The notes beneath the pieces are model-generated. The model saw nothing but the letters and a program-made list of their open reading frames with translations. It did no database searches and was not told the origin of the DNA. DNA of 40,376 bases from a virus. Below are positions 29,701 to 38,734 of the stretch, piece after piece; positions within the stretch are counted from its first letter, which is position 1, and each line of letters starts with the position of its first letter. The stretch lies in IMG/VR virus record IMGVR_UViG_3300033153_004644, positions 1 to 40,376 of that record; one strand, given 5' to 3'. The translations under genes were made by a program, and so were the position numbers.

Positions 29701-30535
29701 TGCAGCATCGGCAGAAGCTTACGAAGATGCTTTAAATAAAGTAGAGACAGCTTTTAATTCTACCCTAAAAGCTATGGGTAAAACAGCCGCCGATATGGCT
29801 AATTTTTCACGTGACGAATGGGTGGAATTTTACACTATACTTGATGAAGGTGGCTATATTGCAGATCAAGGGACTAAGGCTCTTGTTGATGGAATGAAAG
29901 AAGCTCAAGAGGAATATCTTAACGCTCTTGAGGAGATGAAAAATATAATATCTACTATCGCTGGTGATTTAGGTTCTGCTTTAGGGGACTCAATAGTAGA
30001 TGCTGTTGCTAATGGAACGGATGCACTTGACGAATTTGAGAAGTCATTAAATAAGGTATTTATTGAAATGGCAAAAGCCGAAATGAATGCATTATTTTTC
30101 CAAGGGATTTTCGATACACTTCAAGAAGAGATGCGATTATCAATGGAGGGTGGCGATCAGAACTGGCAAGATGATTTATTACGTTTTTATGAAAAATTAC
30201 CAAGCGCTATTTCGGGAGCTGAAGACTTCATGACTTCTTTTGACCAACAATTAAAAGATTTAGGCTTTGAGGGAGTGAGTGGCGAAGGTGTGAGTGATTT
30301 ATCAACAGCCGGGCAAATAAGTCAATCGATAACCGAAAAAACAGGAACTATATTAGCAGGGCATTTCGGTGCAGTAAGATTAAGTAATGAAAGGATTGCT
30401 AATTATTCAGAAGATATATTAGACTTAGGAGTGCAGAATTTAGTAACTTTGAATAAGATAAAAGAGAATACAGATTATTTGCCTGCAATAGCAGAAAATA
30501 CAAAAAAAACATATCAAAAACTTGGAGGTGTGTAA
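26723..30535 (+). CDS. Tape measure protein, TP901 type
   Basis: A 1270-residue protein. Residues about 60-330 match the TP901 tape measure core: LFTFTKDLETALTEVSTISQ, VSAKSLTDAYYDIVSAGYDG, GFVEVGTAADGLTTVLNAWG and FPELGSNIAQVAPVAASLGV. A hydrophobic stretch follows (LGFLATGLMLVLPLIERF). Long coiled coils lie at about 500-780 (EEQKKRIEQQLKREKD and similar). The C-terminal 250 residues are amphipathic. It sets tail length; at roughly 0.15 nm per residue the tail would be near 190 nm. The length and isolated tail module define a siphovirus. Confidence 0.9.
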   Translation: MAGLQFSSGIDRGFERDLTRMNSKLNLLSKNVQSQGKVMDNTFKTVARSVGGLVSVMAVGAAGKELFTFTKDLETALTEVSTISQAVTEDFEGYKDALVELSTESAVSAKSLTDAYYDIVSAGYDGAQGLELLAAAEKASTAGFVEVGTAADGLTTVLNAWGKSASEATAVSDIFFKTVEKGKTTFPELGSNIAQVAPVAASLGVSFEEVSAAAATLTKSGTPTAQAFTQIRASLLAVNEVLGDGWADAYTFQEALAEVRDRAKGSTNELKNMLGRVEAVNAVLGLTGKNASVAASDLAAMNNSLNATAIAAEKVTASTDYQIKNLKNNILAALEPLGSEATKIIGDLAKNLSAAFDSGQVQKYAAILLQLGKVFLAYKVATIAQNQVDKLRKNILIKNIAIQEQMRLEYALSGKTVSKSALRMSVANKTLARSFKELTTAFKANPLGFLATGLMLVLPLIERFRNKTKEATIDQDEFNRSLAETKALLAGFSEIEKTQDILGLLSKEQLEEQKKRIEQQLKREKDNNRIRLEDTKELLKNDIELSELSAKLKDEKIQDVLKASILRQYKRRQEQIVSELQLEQNGANERIRGLNKYYKEVDAAIGNKSDEGTKDISKTNEEQRLDNLKELELGYQEYLNFINSTYSDELEFDKIKQSKLLKADLEYLKEKRKLTKEQLDKIKIDSLIIAKKQKLEELSIKEETTGDVLRNLDIEHQKKINQLTEQYGKEKDAQQKLHDDLIKEDIRYYTEKAKLTDDELEQEVLKYKILQKELQLGEKAASETGDKKDEKITAQDFTGINEAFSATGDNLTNQLANLSTNVVSAFETLNSESSTTADNISGIISLIIAAGNIIKDVVSNAYTKESDDLSDVNNEISKRIDAESTINRLVRERIDLELNSSAFLDANYKDRYTLALQTLNDSESIIADSVDALSKNLVLTATGKGESWLGINETAEDYSFTLDQIINKSDTLSGIELGGTISNILDPADVFGGAASAEAYEDALNKVETAFNSTLKAMGKTAADMANFSRDEWVEFYTILDEGGYIADQGTKALVDGMKEAQEEYLNALEEMKNIISTIAGDLGSALGDSIVDAVANGTDALDEFEKSLNKVFIEMAKAEMNALFFQGIFDTLQEEMRLSMEGGDQNWQDDLLRFYEKLPSAISGAEDFMTSFDQQLKDLGFEGVSGEGVSDLSTAGQISQSITEKTGTILAGHFGAVRLSNERIANYSEDILDLGVQNLVTLNKIKENTDYLPAIAENTKKTYQKLGGV

Positions 30536-31477
30536 ATGAATGTATTAATTGATAATAAAGATTTAGTAAGTCATTTTAGTATAGGTATATTAGATTATAC
30601 AGGTGCTTTATCATTCCCTTCTGAACGTGAAAACGAGCGTAAATGGGACACTAAAAGCGGAGTAGATAGAAATCTGATTAATGCAAGATATGAAGCGAAA
30701 GAGTTTACAATACAATGTTACGTAAAAGCAGATAATGAAGTTGAAGCGTATAACCTAGTGAATACTTTAGTTGAATATATGCTTGAAAAGAAAGTATTTG
30801 TATTATCATTAAGGGATAGTTCAAGAAGTATTAGGGAATGTTTCTTATGTGAGCGTAGCAAGGTAATTAGTCCAAATATAAACATAAGACAACAGAATAG
30901 TTTATATGTGTTTAAACTAGGTTTAAAAGATGTTAATCCAAATGCAATAAAATACAAAACAGACATTGTAAGTAATATCGCTTCAATAGTTTACGATAAA
31001 GGTCAAACAGCTTCTATATTCTGGGGTAATGGCGATAACGACCTAGTTAATAACTCAGCAACATATACAAAAGATGATTATGTTAGCGATGGTGAAGTTG
31101 ATATTATAATCGATTTAGATAAAGACTTACCAACGGTTATATCATTAGATGCAAACTTTACAGCCGACATAGTAAGTGGAGTCAAAATACAAGATATACA
31201 ATTTACGGATACATCAACAGGAGATATTGCGGTATGGAGTTGGGTAGTCACAAAGAATGGTACTGTAATTTATACAAGTGCAGAGCAAAATCCGTTAATT
31301 ACTTTTGATGAAGAAGGTACTTATACAGTTACCTTACAAGTATTTAATCAGTCGGCGGGTTCGGATACAGAAACAAAAACCGATTATATAACAATACGAA
31401 ATTCAAGAATGTTAGTAAACGCCTCAGGTGATTTTGCACTAATGAATGATGCAGCCGTTTATGGAGCGATTAATTAA
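30536..31477 (+). CDS. Distal tail protein with a PKD domain
   Basis: A 313-residue protein. The N-terminal 140 residues have the layout of a Dit-type distal tail protein: ALSFPSERENERKWDTKSGV, EFTIQCYVKADNEVEAYNLV and FLCERSKVISPNINIRQQNS. The C-terminal part (about 205-295) is a PKD-type Ig domain: FTDTSTGDIAVWSWVVTKNG, PLITFDEEGTYTVTLQVFNQ. Dit rings sit at the tail tip. The PKD module may contact surface sugars. It starts right after the tape measure stop. Confidence 0.7.
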   Translation: MNVLIDNKDLVSHFSIGILDYTGALSFPSERENERKWDTKSGVDRNLINARYEAKEFTIQCYVKADNEVEAYNLVNTLVEYMLEKKVFVLSLRDSSRSIRECFLCERSKVISPNINIRQQNSLYVFKLGLKDVNPNAIKYKTDIVSNIASIVYDKGQTASIFWGNGDNDLVNNSATYTKDDYVSDGEVDIIIDLDKDLPTVISLDANFTADIVSGVKIQDIQFTDTSTGDIAVWSWVVTKNGTVIYTSAEQNPLITFDEEGTYTVTLQVFNQSAGSDTETKTDYITIRNSRMLVNASGDFALMNDAAVYGAIN

Positions 31478-31489
31478 AATAAAAATATT

Positions 31490-32209
31490 ATGGCAGATAG
31501 TAAAGAAAATGATTTAACAAAAAGGATATTTTCAAGTTTAGCGAACTTGACGGGTGTACGTTTTTGGACTCAAAAAGATGGCGAAGATGATGCTTTAGGA
31601 TTAGAAGCCTCTGAATTAATTTCTTCTGAAGTTGTGGTTGAAGATAGTTTGTTAGATTACCAAGCGTTAACTCCGAAAGGATTTGCACTTAGTGTAGCAA
31701 CAGCCGCTAGGAAAGGTATTATATCAACAGCCTCAGCATCAGACATTGAAGATGAAATATCAGATAAGGCACTTACATCTGGGCAGCAATCAACATTAAG
31801 AAGTGAGTGGGCAAAGGCATATGACAGTGCAAATGCTTTAGGTAAAGCAAAAGTGTGGCAAGAGGATGGGATTGGAGAAGATAGTACAGAACCTTTATCC
31901 TATAAGTTCACGATCTGTTTTCATACAAATAAACCAGATGCAACTGCTAAATTATATTATCCTGTTCCGTTCGTAGTCCCATCTGGTAAAAGAATTGTTC
32001 AATTAGTAGTTAATGGAATATTCAATACCGCTTCTGTTTACGGTAATATAAGTAATGAGTATCACTCAGTTTATGGATCAAACAAAGAAATACCAATGGG
32101 TACTGGGTTTAAATTAGTAATCCCACTGGATGGAACACCTGTTTATATTCAGTCAAATATAGCAGGGATGCAATCTTGTACATTAGATGTTTTAGTAATA
32201 TTAAGATAA
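31490..32209 (+). CDS. Tail-tip or fibre-like protein
   Basis: A 239-residue protein. YQALTPKGFALSVATAARKG (residues 61-80) resembles the trimerising ALTPKGF...A..R.G segment of phage tail fibres. The C-terminal half is beta rich (AKLYYPVPFVVPSGKRIVQL, VIPLDGTPVYIQSN). It lies between distal tail protein and hub. It may be a tip fibre or an adsorption-associated part. Confidence 0.55.
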   Translation: MADSKENDLTKRIFSSLANLTGVRFWTQKDGEDDALGLEASELISSEVVVEDSLLDYQALTPKGFALSVATAARKGIISTASASDIEDEISDKALTSGQQSTLRSEWAKAYDSANALGKAKVWQEDGIGEDSTEPLSYKFTICFHTNKPDATAKLYYPVPFVVPSGKRIVQLVVNGIFNTASVYGNISNEYHSVYGSNKEIPMGTGFKLVIPLDGTPVYIQSNIAGMQSCTLDVLVILR

Positions 32210-32210
32210 T

Positions 32211-33683
32211 ATGTATTACTCTATTTACAGAAATAATATAAGTATAATTCAAGTTAAGCCTTTGGATAGTTCTGAATTATCTCAACAAAAACAAGTTGAA
32301 GATATTGTAAGACTTGACTTCGTGCTTAATTCTTATATTGCTTTAGAAATAGGTGATTATATAATTTTAGATAAAACAGAACAAAAATACTTTTTAAATA
32401 AGCTACCAAATATTAATGAAAGTAGTGTATTTGAATATGAATGTGTATTTGAAGGTAGTTTACATAATTTAAAAAATACAAAGATATTACTTGATAAGGA
32501 CTTTAATTTTCCATTAACCGGAAACGCACACACATTTTTGCAGTTTATTGTTGAAAATTTAAATATAAACGGAAGTTATGCAGTTGGTAATTATGCAGAA
32601 ACAGAAACGCTAACAGTTGAATTTGCTAATTGGAACGCATTTGAGGCAATAACAGAACTTAGCAAGTTATTAAGTTTCGATTGGTACTTAGAGGGTACTA
32701 CGTTGAACTTTGATGCTAAAAATTATGAAACTCCGTATGTATTCAACCCTGGAATGAAAAAGGGATTTACAAAGTTGACACGTACAACCGTAGAAAGCTC
32801 ACCAATAAAGACTGTTGTTTATGGTTATGGATCAACTTTGAATTTACCTCCAAGAACAGGTGACGAACCAACGTACAACAGTCCGTTATTAACAGAAAAT
32901 AGGTTATATTTTGACGGTGTTGGTGGTGATAGTAAACTAGAAAAAAATACAGATTTATATGGCATACGTGAACATATTGAGGTGTTCGATAATATACAAC
33001 CTGAACGTACTGGAATTATAACAGATACTGACAGTGAAGATTTTCAAGTATTTTTTGATACTGATTTAGATTTCGATATTAACGACCAGTTAATGGAAGG
33101 AATAAAGCCTAAAATAAAATTTATCAGTGGTGCTTTATTAGGGTTAGAATTCAATATATCATATGATAATTCGAGTAAAAAAATCACAATGGATCTTTTT
33201 ACTGATGAAAGCGGAGTTTACCCAAACGAAACAATTAAGCCCTCAGTTGGTAATCAATATAAAATGTTTGATATAATAATGCCACAAGTCGATCGTGATA
33301 ATGCGACCGGAAGACTTAAAGCAGCAACACAAGAGTATTTAGATAACAATAGCAAAGGAATGGTTATTTACGAAGGAGAGGTAGATAATGAATTTATTGA
33401 GGCTAATGAAATATCATTAGACATTGGTGACACTGTAAGGGTTGTTAGTGGTGCATTTGCAATTGATGCATATTATGAAATAAAGGCACTTACGCAAAGC
33501 ATAACAAAACCTACTGAATATAGTATTCAATTTGGTGATATTCTACCTAAGAGCCTTATATTATTATTACAACAAGCTAATTTCGATACACAACAAAGCA
33601 TATACAATGTAAGCAGTACACAAGTAACGAATAACGATATAGTTAATAACATAGGACAGGATTTATCATGGCTGAACTTGTAA
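32211..33683 (+). CDS. Tail hub protein (Tal/gp27-like)
   Basis: A 490-residue beta-rich protein. There are two barrel-like halves in the N-terminal 230 residues (YSIYRNNISIIQVKPLDSSE, YIALEIGDYIILDKTEQKYF, FNWN-type turns, FDWYLEGTTLNFDAKNYE). Later strands include SLDIGDTVRVVSGAFAIDAY, typical of hub proteins in Bacteroidota siphophages. It should close the tail tip and open on infection. No lytic domain is fused to it. Confidence 0.65.
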   Translation: MYYSIYRNNISIIQVKPLDSSELSQQKQVEDIVRLDFVLNSYIALEIGDYIILDKTEQKYFLNKLPNINESSVFEYECVFEGSLHNLKNTKILLDKDFNFPLTGNAHTFLQFIVENLNINGSYAVGNYAETETLTVEFANWNAFEAITELSKLLSFDWYLEGTTLNFDAKNYETPYVFNPGMKKGFTKLTRTTVESSPIKTVVYGYGSTLNLPPRTGDEPTYNSPLLTENRLYFDGVGGDSKLEKNTDLYGIREHIEVFDNIQPERTGIITDTDSEDFQVFFDTDLDFDINDQLMEGIKPKIKFISGALLGLEFNISYDNSSKKITMDLFTDESGVYPNETIKPSVGNQYKMFDIIMPQVDRDNATGRLKAATQEYLDNNSKGMVIYEGEVDNEFIEANEISLDIGDTVRVVSGAFAIDAYYEIKALTQSITKPTEYSIQFGDILPKSLILLLQQANFDTQQSIYNVSSTQVTNNDIVNNIGQDLSWLNL

Positions 33684-34003
33684 AATATATATATGGTACT
33701 GAAGCTCAAATTTTAGCTTTAAATCCTACGGATGTTAATTGGGTTGAAATGGGCTTTTATTACCCTTCTGATAAGAGTTATTTTTACCAAGCAATTGGCG
33801 GAGTAATGAAAATATACGGATATACAGATATTTCTATCTCAGGAATAGGAATAACTTTAAATGATAAAATTATAGGAGGTGTTAAAAACAAAATTGAGTT
33901 ATTAGATGTTTTGCATATACCTGAAAATTACGAGTATAATTTATTATCTTTGCATGTAGATGGAGTTATCAATTGCGAGGGTACTATTAATATTATAAGC
34001 TAA
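33668..34003 (+). CDS. Tail-associated hypothetical protein
   Basis: A 111-residue beta-rich protein: EAQILALNPTDVNWVEMGFY, YQAIGGVMKIYGYTDISISG and HVDGVINCEGTINIIS. It overlaps the hub gene by 16 nt and ends overlapping the next start. Probably a tail-tip component; no family recognised. Confidence 0.55.
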   Translation: MAELVKYIYGTEAQILALNPTDVNWVEMGFYYPSDKSYFYQAIGGVMKIYGYTDISISGIGITLNDKIIGGVKNKIELLDVLHIPENYEYNLLSLHVDGVINCEGTINIIS

Positions 34004-34425
34004 TGGGACAAATCAATATTAACAAAGGGACACACCAAACACCTTACGAGGGCGCAAAGGGTATTGGATTTGATGCTAGTGGTAATTTCGGAGTAATTAA
34101 AGAGGATGGTACTTTTGTCATAATTGATACAGGAGACGAAAACCCGCAAAATATCATTGCAAATAAAGGTATCGGATTAGATATTGATTTACCAAGTACA
34201 GGACTAAGTATTGGCGATGTATATGTAACAACCGATACAAATAAAATATATACAGCAACCGATAGCGTGACATGGGGTAGCGTTGATTTAGTAAAAGGTC
34301 AATTTGTTACTGATGTTTTAAACGGAGTAGAATTGCCTCCAGTATATCAGTATTATAATAACAACTTAATGCCAATAGCTAACTACACTATTGATTTACC
34401 AACTTTACCAACTTTACCAGAATAA
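34003..34425 (+). CDS. Tail-associated hypothetical protein with Leu-Pro-Thr repeats
   Basis: A 140-residue protein: GTHQTPYEGAKGIGFDASGN, GLSIGDVYVTTDTNKIYTAT and LNGVELPPVYQYYNNN. The end carries short LPT repeats encoded by a 9-nt repeat near 34397-34421. The early segment resembles beta-structured tail-fibre modules. It may be a fibre adaptor placed between the hub and the long fibre gene. Confidence 0.5.
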   Translation: MGQININKGTHQTPYEGAKGIGFDASGNFGVIKEDGTFVIIDTGDENPQNIIANKGIGLDIDLPSTGLSIGDVYVTTDTNKIYTATDSVTWGSVDLVKGQFVTDVLNGVELPPVYQYYNNNLMPIANYTIDLPTLPTLPE

Positions 34426-34435
34426 AAACAGAGAT

Positions 34436-37276
34436 ATGAAAAAACTAATTACAATTTTAATACTAACAATAATGACATTACCTGTATTTTCACAGGTAGT
34501 AAAATTAACGAACGGAGAACCAGCATACATTCCTAATTATTTAATATTGGAAGGTAGTTTGTATTTTTACGATGGAACAAACTATACTAATTTAGGTGAT
34601 ACAGCCTTAATGAAGTCAGATAGTACTTACTTGTATTACACACAAAGACAAATAGATAGTATATTTAATGAGTCAGACTCGTGGACTCCTGTTGTTGGAG
34701 GTATTGAATATCCGGGCGGGAATATTTTAGTATCGGATGGGAAGATTATCGGGGATACTCTTGATTTTATAACAGGTGAAGCATTGACTTGGAATGTAGC
34801 AAAAAGAACTTTAAACATACCGACAGGATCAGGCTCAATTATACAAGCTGGGCGTGAATTACAAATTGACGTTTACAATAATTCGGGAGTGAATATAGGA
34901 AATGCAAAAGCAGTATACCCAAATGGCTCATTTAATGGAACGGCTACTATTGGTTTAGCTCAAAGTAATTCACATGAAACTATAGGCTTAGATTATGGAT
35001 TGACGACAGTTTCAATAGATGATGGTAATTATGGTGATGTAACGTGGTTCGGAGAAACAACGGCAAATACATCTACATATAACTTAGGAGATACTTTGTA
35101 TATTTCTGCAACTAGCGAAGGTGAGCTTGTAAATACTATGCCTTCATTTCCTAATTATGCCATACAGATAGGTATTGTAATGAAAATAGGGACTGATGAT
35201 GGTATTATTTTTGTGACAGGAAGGAGTACAGTAGATGATACTTTCATTAATTTCTGGAATTGTACATTTAGGGAAAAGTTTGATTTTAGAGTAAGTGAGT
35301 CGGGTGGTGTTATTACCGGAACTTTATCACCTTCAAATGGTCATCCGAATATGACAATGAAGTTTAGTGATGGTCTTACTACTTTAGACACTGATCCTGC
35401 ATTAACTATCATATTAACAGCAGGAACAGATATTAACCCACAGTTTAATTATGTATATATTCCTCAATCAACAAAAGTATTAACATTAAGCACTTCAGAA
35501 TTTCCAACTACCGAACCGTTCATTTATATAGCAAAATTGTATTTGCAAAGTGCAACCACTACAGGTACTTATGATGCATTAATAAATCAAAACATAAACA
35601 ATGAGATACAAGGATCTGATGTAGATCAGGGATTTTTAAGCATTTTAGCAGAAACAGTAAGGTATGGCATTGGTGCAAAATGGCGTACAGGGGTAGAAGG
35701 ATCATGCACAATTGTAGATGCTTCAACTCCTGATGATGTTTTCATATCTACAACTGCTGGGGTAATTAGGCAGATGCACGATCAGTCCTTTTTAGCTAAA
35801 AACACACAAACAGGAGACGTATTAAGAATAGTAAATCATCCTACTACTCCATATATTCCAGTAAGTAATTTGAATACTCAATTATTAGATGCAAGTGGTA
35901 ATTCAATTAACAGTACTAGCTTAAGTATTGTTGTTTGGGGAGCTGCGAATAAAACAGGTGAAACATCTCATTTAATGGCTAATTTACCAACAAGCACGTA
36001 TTCTTTTATCTCGCCAGATGATGCTGTAGAAGATGGAAGTAATTACTCAGTTTATGATATTCCTTCACAATTCCAAGGTACTGGTTTTTTAATAGCACGA
36101 TTTACATATACTTATAAAAACGACGTTTGGGTACTTTATGACACTGAAAATTTACGGGGCAAAGTCCCAAATACAATAGCTGGAGGTGGTGGCGGTGGCG
36201 GTGGCGCTACTTCTTACTCAGGATTAGACGACACTCCAAGCACTTTGACCGCAAAAGCTTTACAGGTAGTAAATGCAGGAGGTACGGCTTTAGAAAATAC
36301 AGTAGGATTATCTTATGACAATGTAAATGAACGTTTAGGAATAGGGATATCAACTCCTTTAAGCGCTTTACATATTGATAATGGAACAGGGATAGCAAAT
36401 GGATTAAATCTAGGCTCAACTTTAGGGAATGGATTTTCATTATGCGGGACTGATGCTGTAAGTGGATTTGCTGGTAATAAAGAGATATTTAGATTAGTCG
36501 AAAACGTCACCGAACAATTCATAATAAACCCACAAGGAGATTTAACAGGAACGGCAGCCGCTCCGAGTTTAGCTTTTGGTGGTGGAGGTGTTTTTAATAC
36601 GGGAATTTATGAACCTATTGATAACTATATGTATTTTCAAGCAAATGGTAGTGGTAGTTTCGCTATATCAGAATTATCAGTTCAGTCTATTAAGATACTC
36701 CCAATCGCTAATGGAATACATGATTTAGGATCTAGCACAAGAGTATGGGATCAATTATGGATTGAAAATATTGAAAATACAACTGATATTCATATAATTA
36801 TTAATTCTATCGAAGCAATGCGACTAACCGAGGACTCAATTTTTGCCGATAGTGTAATAGTAGCAAATTCGGGAATAAGGTTTCCAGATGGGAATATTCA
36901 GACAGTAGCATATCAGGGTAGTTCTACAACAGGTGTTATGCAAGTAGCCAAGGCAGAAATATTATATACAAATACTTCGCAAACTACCATTGTAGTGTTA
37001 CCGGCAAATTCTGTAGTCTGGGATATAAGATGGGATGTATGGACAATATTTAATGACTCTGGGACTGATAATTTAAAAATAGGTACAAATAGTATTGATA
37101 ACAAATACATTGATAATGACAACGAATTAATTATATCTGGCTGGTCAACAAGTTCGACAGGGAATACTCCTGATACAATAATTGGGAGTACAAATGTAAC
37201 ATTTACATATACAGGTCAAAACTCAGATGCTACAACAGGACAAGCATTTGTTTATATTCACTATACAATTCATTAA
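34436..37276 (+). CDS. Large tail-fibre-like protein with a signal peptide
   Basis: 946 residues from the ATG at 34436; an earlier start at 34391 would hide the signal peptide. The start MKKLITILILTIMTLPVFSQ is a Sec signal with a likely cleavage after FSQ. Beta-rich modules follow, a poly-Gly hinge (about residue 585) separates a C-terminal part with DDTPSTLTAKALQVVNAGGT, LGIGISTPLSALHIDNG, a G-rich FNTGIYE and LGSSTRVWDQLWIEN. This second part resembles phage fibre C-terminal regions near intramolecular chaperones. A signal peptide on a virion fibre is unusual. It is probably the receptor-binding fibre or a secreted host-derived adhesin. Confidence 0.65.
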   Translation: MKKLITILILTIMTLPVFSQVVKLTNGEPAYIPNYLILEGSLYFYDGTNYTNLGDTALMKSDSTYLYYTQRQIDSIFNESDSWTPVVGGIEYPGGNILVSDGKIIGDTLDFITGEALTWNVAKRTLNIPTGSGSIIQAGRELQIDVYNNSGVNIGNAKAVYPNGSFNGTATIGLAQSNSHETIGLDYGLTTVSIDDGNYGDVTWFGETTANTSTYNLGDTLYISATSEGELVNTMPSFPNYAIQIGIVMKIGTDDGIIFVTGRSTVDDTFINFWNCTFREKFDFRVSESGGVITGTLSPSNGHPNMTMKFSDGLTTLDTDPALTIILTAGTDINPQFNYVYIPQSTKVLTLSTSEFPTTEPFIYIAKLYLQSATTTGTYDALINQNINNEIQGSDVDQGFLSILAETVRYGIGAKWRTGVEGSCTIVDASTPDDVFISTTAGVIRQMHDQSFLAKNTQTGDVLRIVNHPTTPYIPVSNLNTQLLDASGNSINSTSLSIVVWGAANKTGETSHLMANLPTSTYSFISPDDAVEDGSNYSVYDIPSQFQGTGFLIARFTYTYKNDVWVLYDTENLRGKVPNTIAGGGGGGGGATSYSGLDDTPSTLTAKALQVVNAGGTALENTVGLSYDNVNERLGIGISTPLSALHIDNGTGIANGLNLGSTLGNGFSLCGTDAVSGFAGNKEIFRLVENVTEQFIINPQGDLTGTAAAPSLAFGGGGVFNTGIYEPIDNYMYFQANGSGSFAISELSVQSIKILPIANGIHDLGSSTRVWDQLWIENIENTTDIHIIINSIEAMRLTEDSIFADSVIVANSGIRFPDGNIQTVAYQGSSTTGVMQVAKAEILYTNTSQTTIVVLPANSVVWDIRWDVWTIFNDSGTDNLKIGTNSIDNKYIDNDNELIISGWSTSSTGNTPDTIIGSTNVTFTYTGQNSDATTGQAFVYIHYTIH

Positions 37277-37282
37277 TTAACT

Positions 37283-37630
37283 ATGAAAAAACTAACAATA
37301 TTATTAACATTCTTATTAATTGGATTAATAGGAATAGCACAAACGGATACAACGGTAGTAATTGAAAAATATACTATTATTAAGTATTGCCCAGAGGTAG
37401 CTTATGAAAGTGATTGGTTTACGATAGACACAATAGATTTTGATGAAAGTCAAGATACTATATTTAATTCAATAAGCACATGGAGACAAGCCGATAGTAT
37501 TTATGTAAATGAGAATATATATCGTATAAGACAAATCCAAGTAAGGACAAACGATCAAGGAATAAAGCAAAAAAAACGCAGGCGAATTAAATACATTAAG
37601 AAAACAATAATAAGGCGCAAAATAATTTAA
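37283..37630 (+). CDS. Secreted basic protein of unknown function
   Basis: A 115-residue protein. MKKLTILLTFLLIGLIGIAQ is a clear Sec signal with no lipobox cysteine. The mature protein has an acidic middle (FTIDTIDFDESQDT) and a very basic end (KQKKRRRIKYIKKTIIRRK). It lies 6 nt after the fibre gene and 10 nt before a membrane-protein gene. Possible roles are a spanin-like periplasmic lysis protein or a fibre partner. Confidence 0.55.
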   Translation: MKKLTILLTFLLIGLIGIAQTDTTVVIEKYTIIKYCPEVAYESDWFTIDTIDFDESQDTIFNSISTWRQADSIYVNENIYRIRQIQVRTNDQGIKQKKRRRIKYIKKTIIRRKII

Positions 37631-37640
37631 TTATACAACA

Positions 37641-37907
37641 ATGACAGCAAAGCAATTTTATACGGAATATTGGAAACCGATTTTATTAACAATAGTACCA
37701 ACTATAATAATAGTCAGTGCATCGACTTTCGTAAGTGTAAAGGTTGCGTTGGCTGTCCAAAATGAAAAGATAGGTACAAATTGTAATAATATAAAAAAAA
37801 TAGAATTTCACAATCAACTTTATGATAATTCTGTATTAAGATTGCAGCGAGATTGTGCATATATTAAAGGAGTTTTGGGATTACATGATTTAGCAGCAAA
37901 TGAGTAA
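37641..37907 (+). CDS. Single-span membrane protein, lysis module
   Basis: An 88-residue protein with one transmembrane helix at about residues 13-37 (ILLTIVPTIIIVSASTFVSV), followed by a soluble tail with two cysteines. It overlaps the endolysin gene by 8 nt. The place suggests a holin-like or XhlA-like lysis protein. Confidence 0.55.
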   Translation: MTAKQFYTEYWKPILLTIVPTIIIVSASTFVSVKVALAVQNEKIGTNCNNIKKIEFHNQLYDNSVLRLQRDCAYIKGVLGLHDLAANE

Positions 37908-38454
37908 GTATTTATATATATTAGATAATGGACATGGAGCCGAGACAAAAGATAAATGTTCACCTGTTTGGCGTGACGGTTCTCAATTATTAGAATACGA
38001 ATTTAATCGTAGTGTAGTCAAGTTGCTTAGTTTTATGTTGCGTAAAGATAAAATAAGCTATGAAATTTTAGTTCCTGAGTTAAATGATGTATCACTATCA
38101 AAAAGAGTTAAAAGATCAAATGAACTCACTAAAGACAGTATATTAATATCTATTCACGGTAATCAATTTACATCTTCAAAAGTTCATGGATTTGAAACAC
38201 ATTATTATAGCAATAATGGCAAAAAGATTGCAGAGGTATTTCAGAAACATATCGGTATTTTAGGAAAAAACAGAGGGATTAAGCAATCTAATTTCTACAT
38301 TATAAAAAGAACCTCAATGTTAGCAATATTAACTGAAAATGGATTTTATTCAAATCGTGACGAATGCAGAGAAATGTTAAATACTGATTTTCAATACGAA
38401 ATAGCATATCAACATTATAAAGCAATAAAGGAAATAGAAGAAATTAATAACTAA
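37900..38454 (+). CDS. Endolysin, N-acetylmuramoyl-L-alanine amidase (Amidase_3)
   Basis: A 184-residue enzyme. Zinc ligands are H12 (LDNGHGAE), an acidic E32 or E34 (LLEYEFN) and H86 (SIHGNQF). E146 (LTENGFYSN) is the catalytic glutamate. These are the Amidase_3 motifs. It cleaves the bond between N-acetylmuramic acid and L-alanine of peptidoglycan to release phage. It has no signal peptide, so it depends on a holin. It lies between two small membrane-protein genes. Confidence 0.85.
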   Translation: MSKYLYILDNGHGAETKDKCSPVWRDGSQLLEYEFNRSVVKLLSFMLRKDKISYEILVPELNDVSLSKRVKRSNELTKDSILISIHGNQFTSSKVHGFETHYYSNNGKKIAEVFQKHIGILGKNRGIKQSNFYIIKRTSMLAILTENGFYSNRDECREMLNTDFQYEIAYQHYKAIKEIEEINN

Positions 38455-38464
38455 ATATATAAAC

Positions 38465-38734
38465 ATGGAAGTAATAAAAGAATTTTTAACATCAATAGAT
38501 TTGCAAAATATCTTTATGATATTAGTTGCAGGCGGTGCAACAGGTCTTTATGTTGCAATTAAAAAAGCAATAAAAGAAATAAAAGATGTAAAAACAAAGT
38601 ATATTAAATACAAAAAAGATGGCTTTACAGCAAAAGAGAAAGATGATCTTATTGATGAAATGGGAGAAGCCTTAAAAGCTATTGATGGTGTATGGAATAT
38701 ATTCAAAGGCTTGTTTAAGAAAAAAGCTAAATAA
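38465..38734 (+). CDS. Holin-like membrane protein
   Basis: An 89-residue protein with one hydrophobic helix (about residues 15-32, IFMILVAGGATGLYVAIK), then a long Lys-rich amphipathic region and a basic end (GLFKKKAK). Size and place after the amidase gene suit a holin. The stop overlaps the next start by one base. Confidence 0.55.
   Translation: MEVIKEFLTSIDLQNIFMILVAGGATGLYVAIKKAIKEIKDVKTKYIKYKKDGFTAKEKDDLIDEMGEALKAIDGVWNIFKGLFKKKAK

Noticed and set aside
33945-33952. TATCTTTG inside the gene at 33668-34003
   Set aside because: It matches the -7 box but there is no TTG at 18-21 nt upstream, and it lies in coding sequence of a continuous tail operon.
36181-36210. GGT/GGC-rich tract in the fibre gene
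   Set aside because: It encodes a poly-glycine hinge; this explains the low complexity without a regulatory role.
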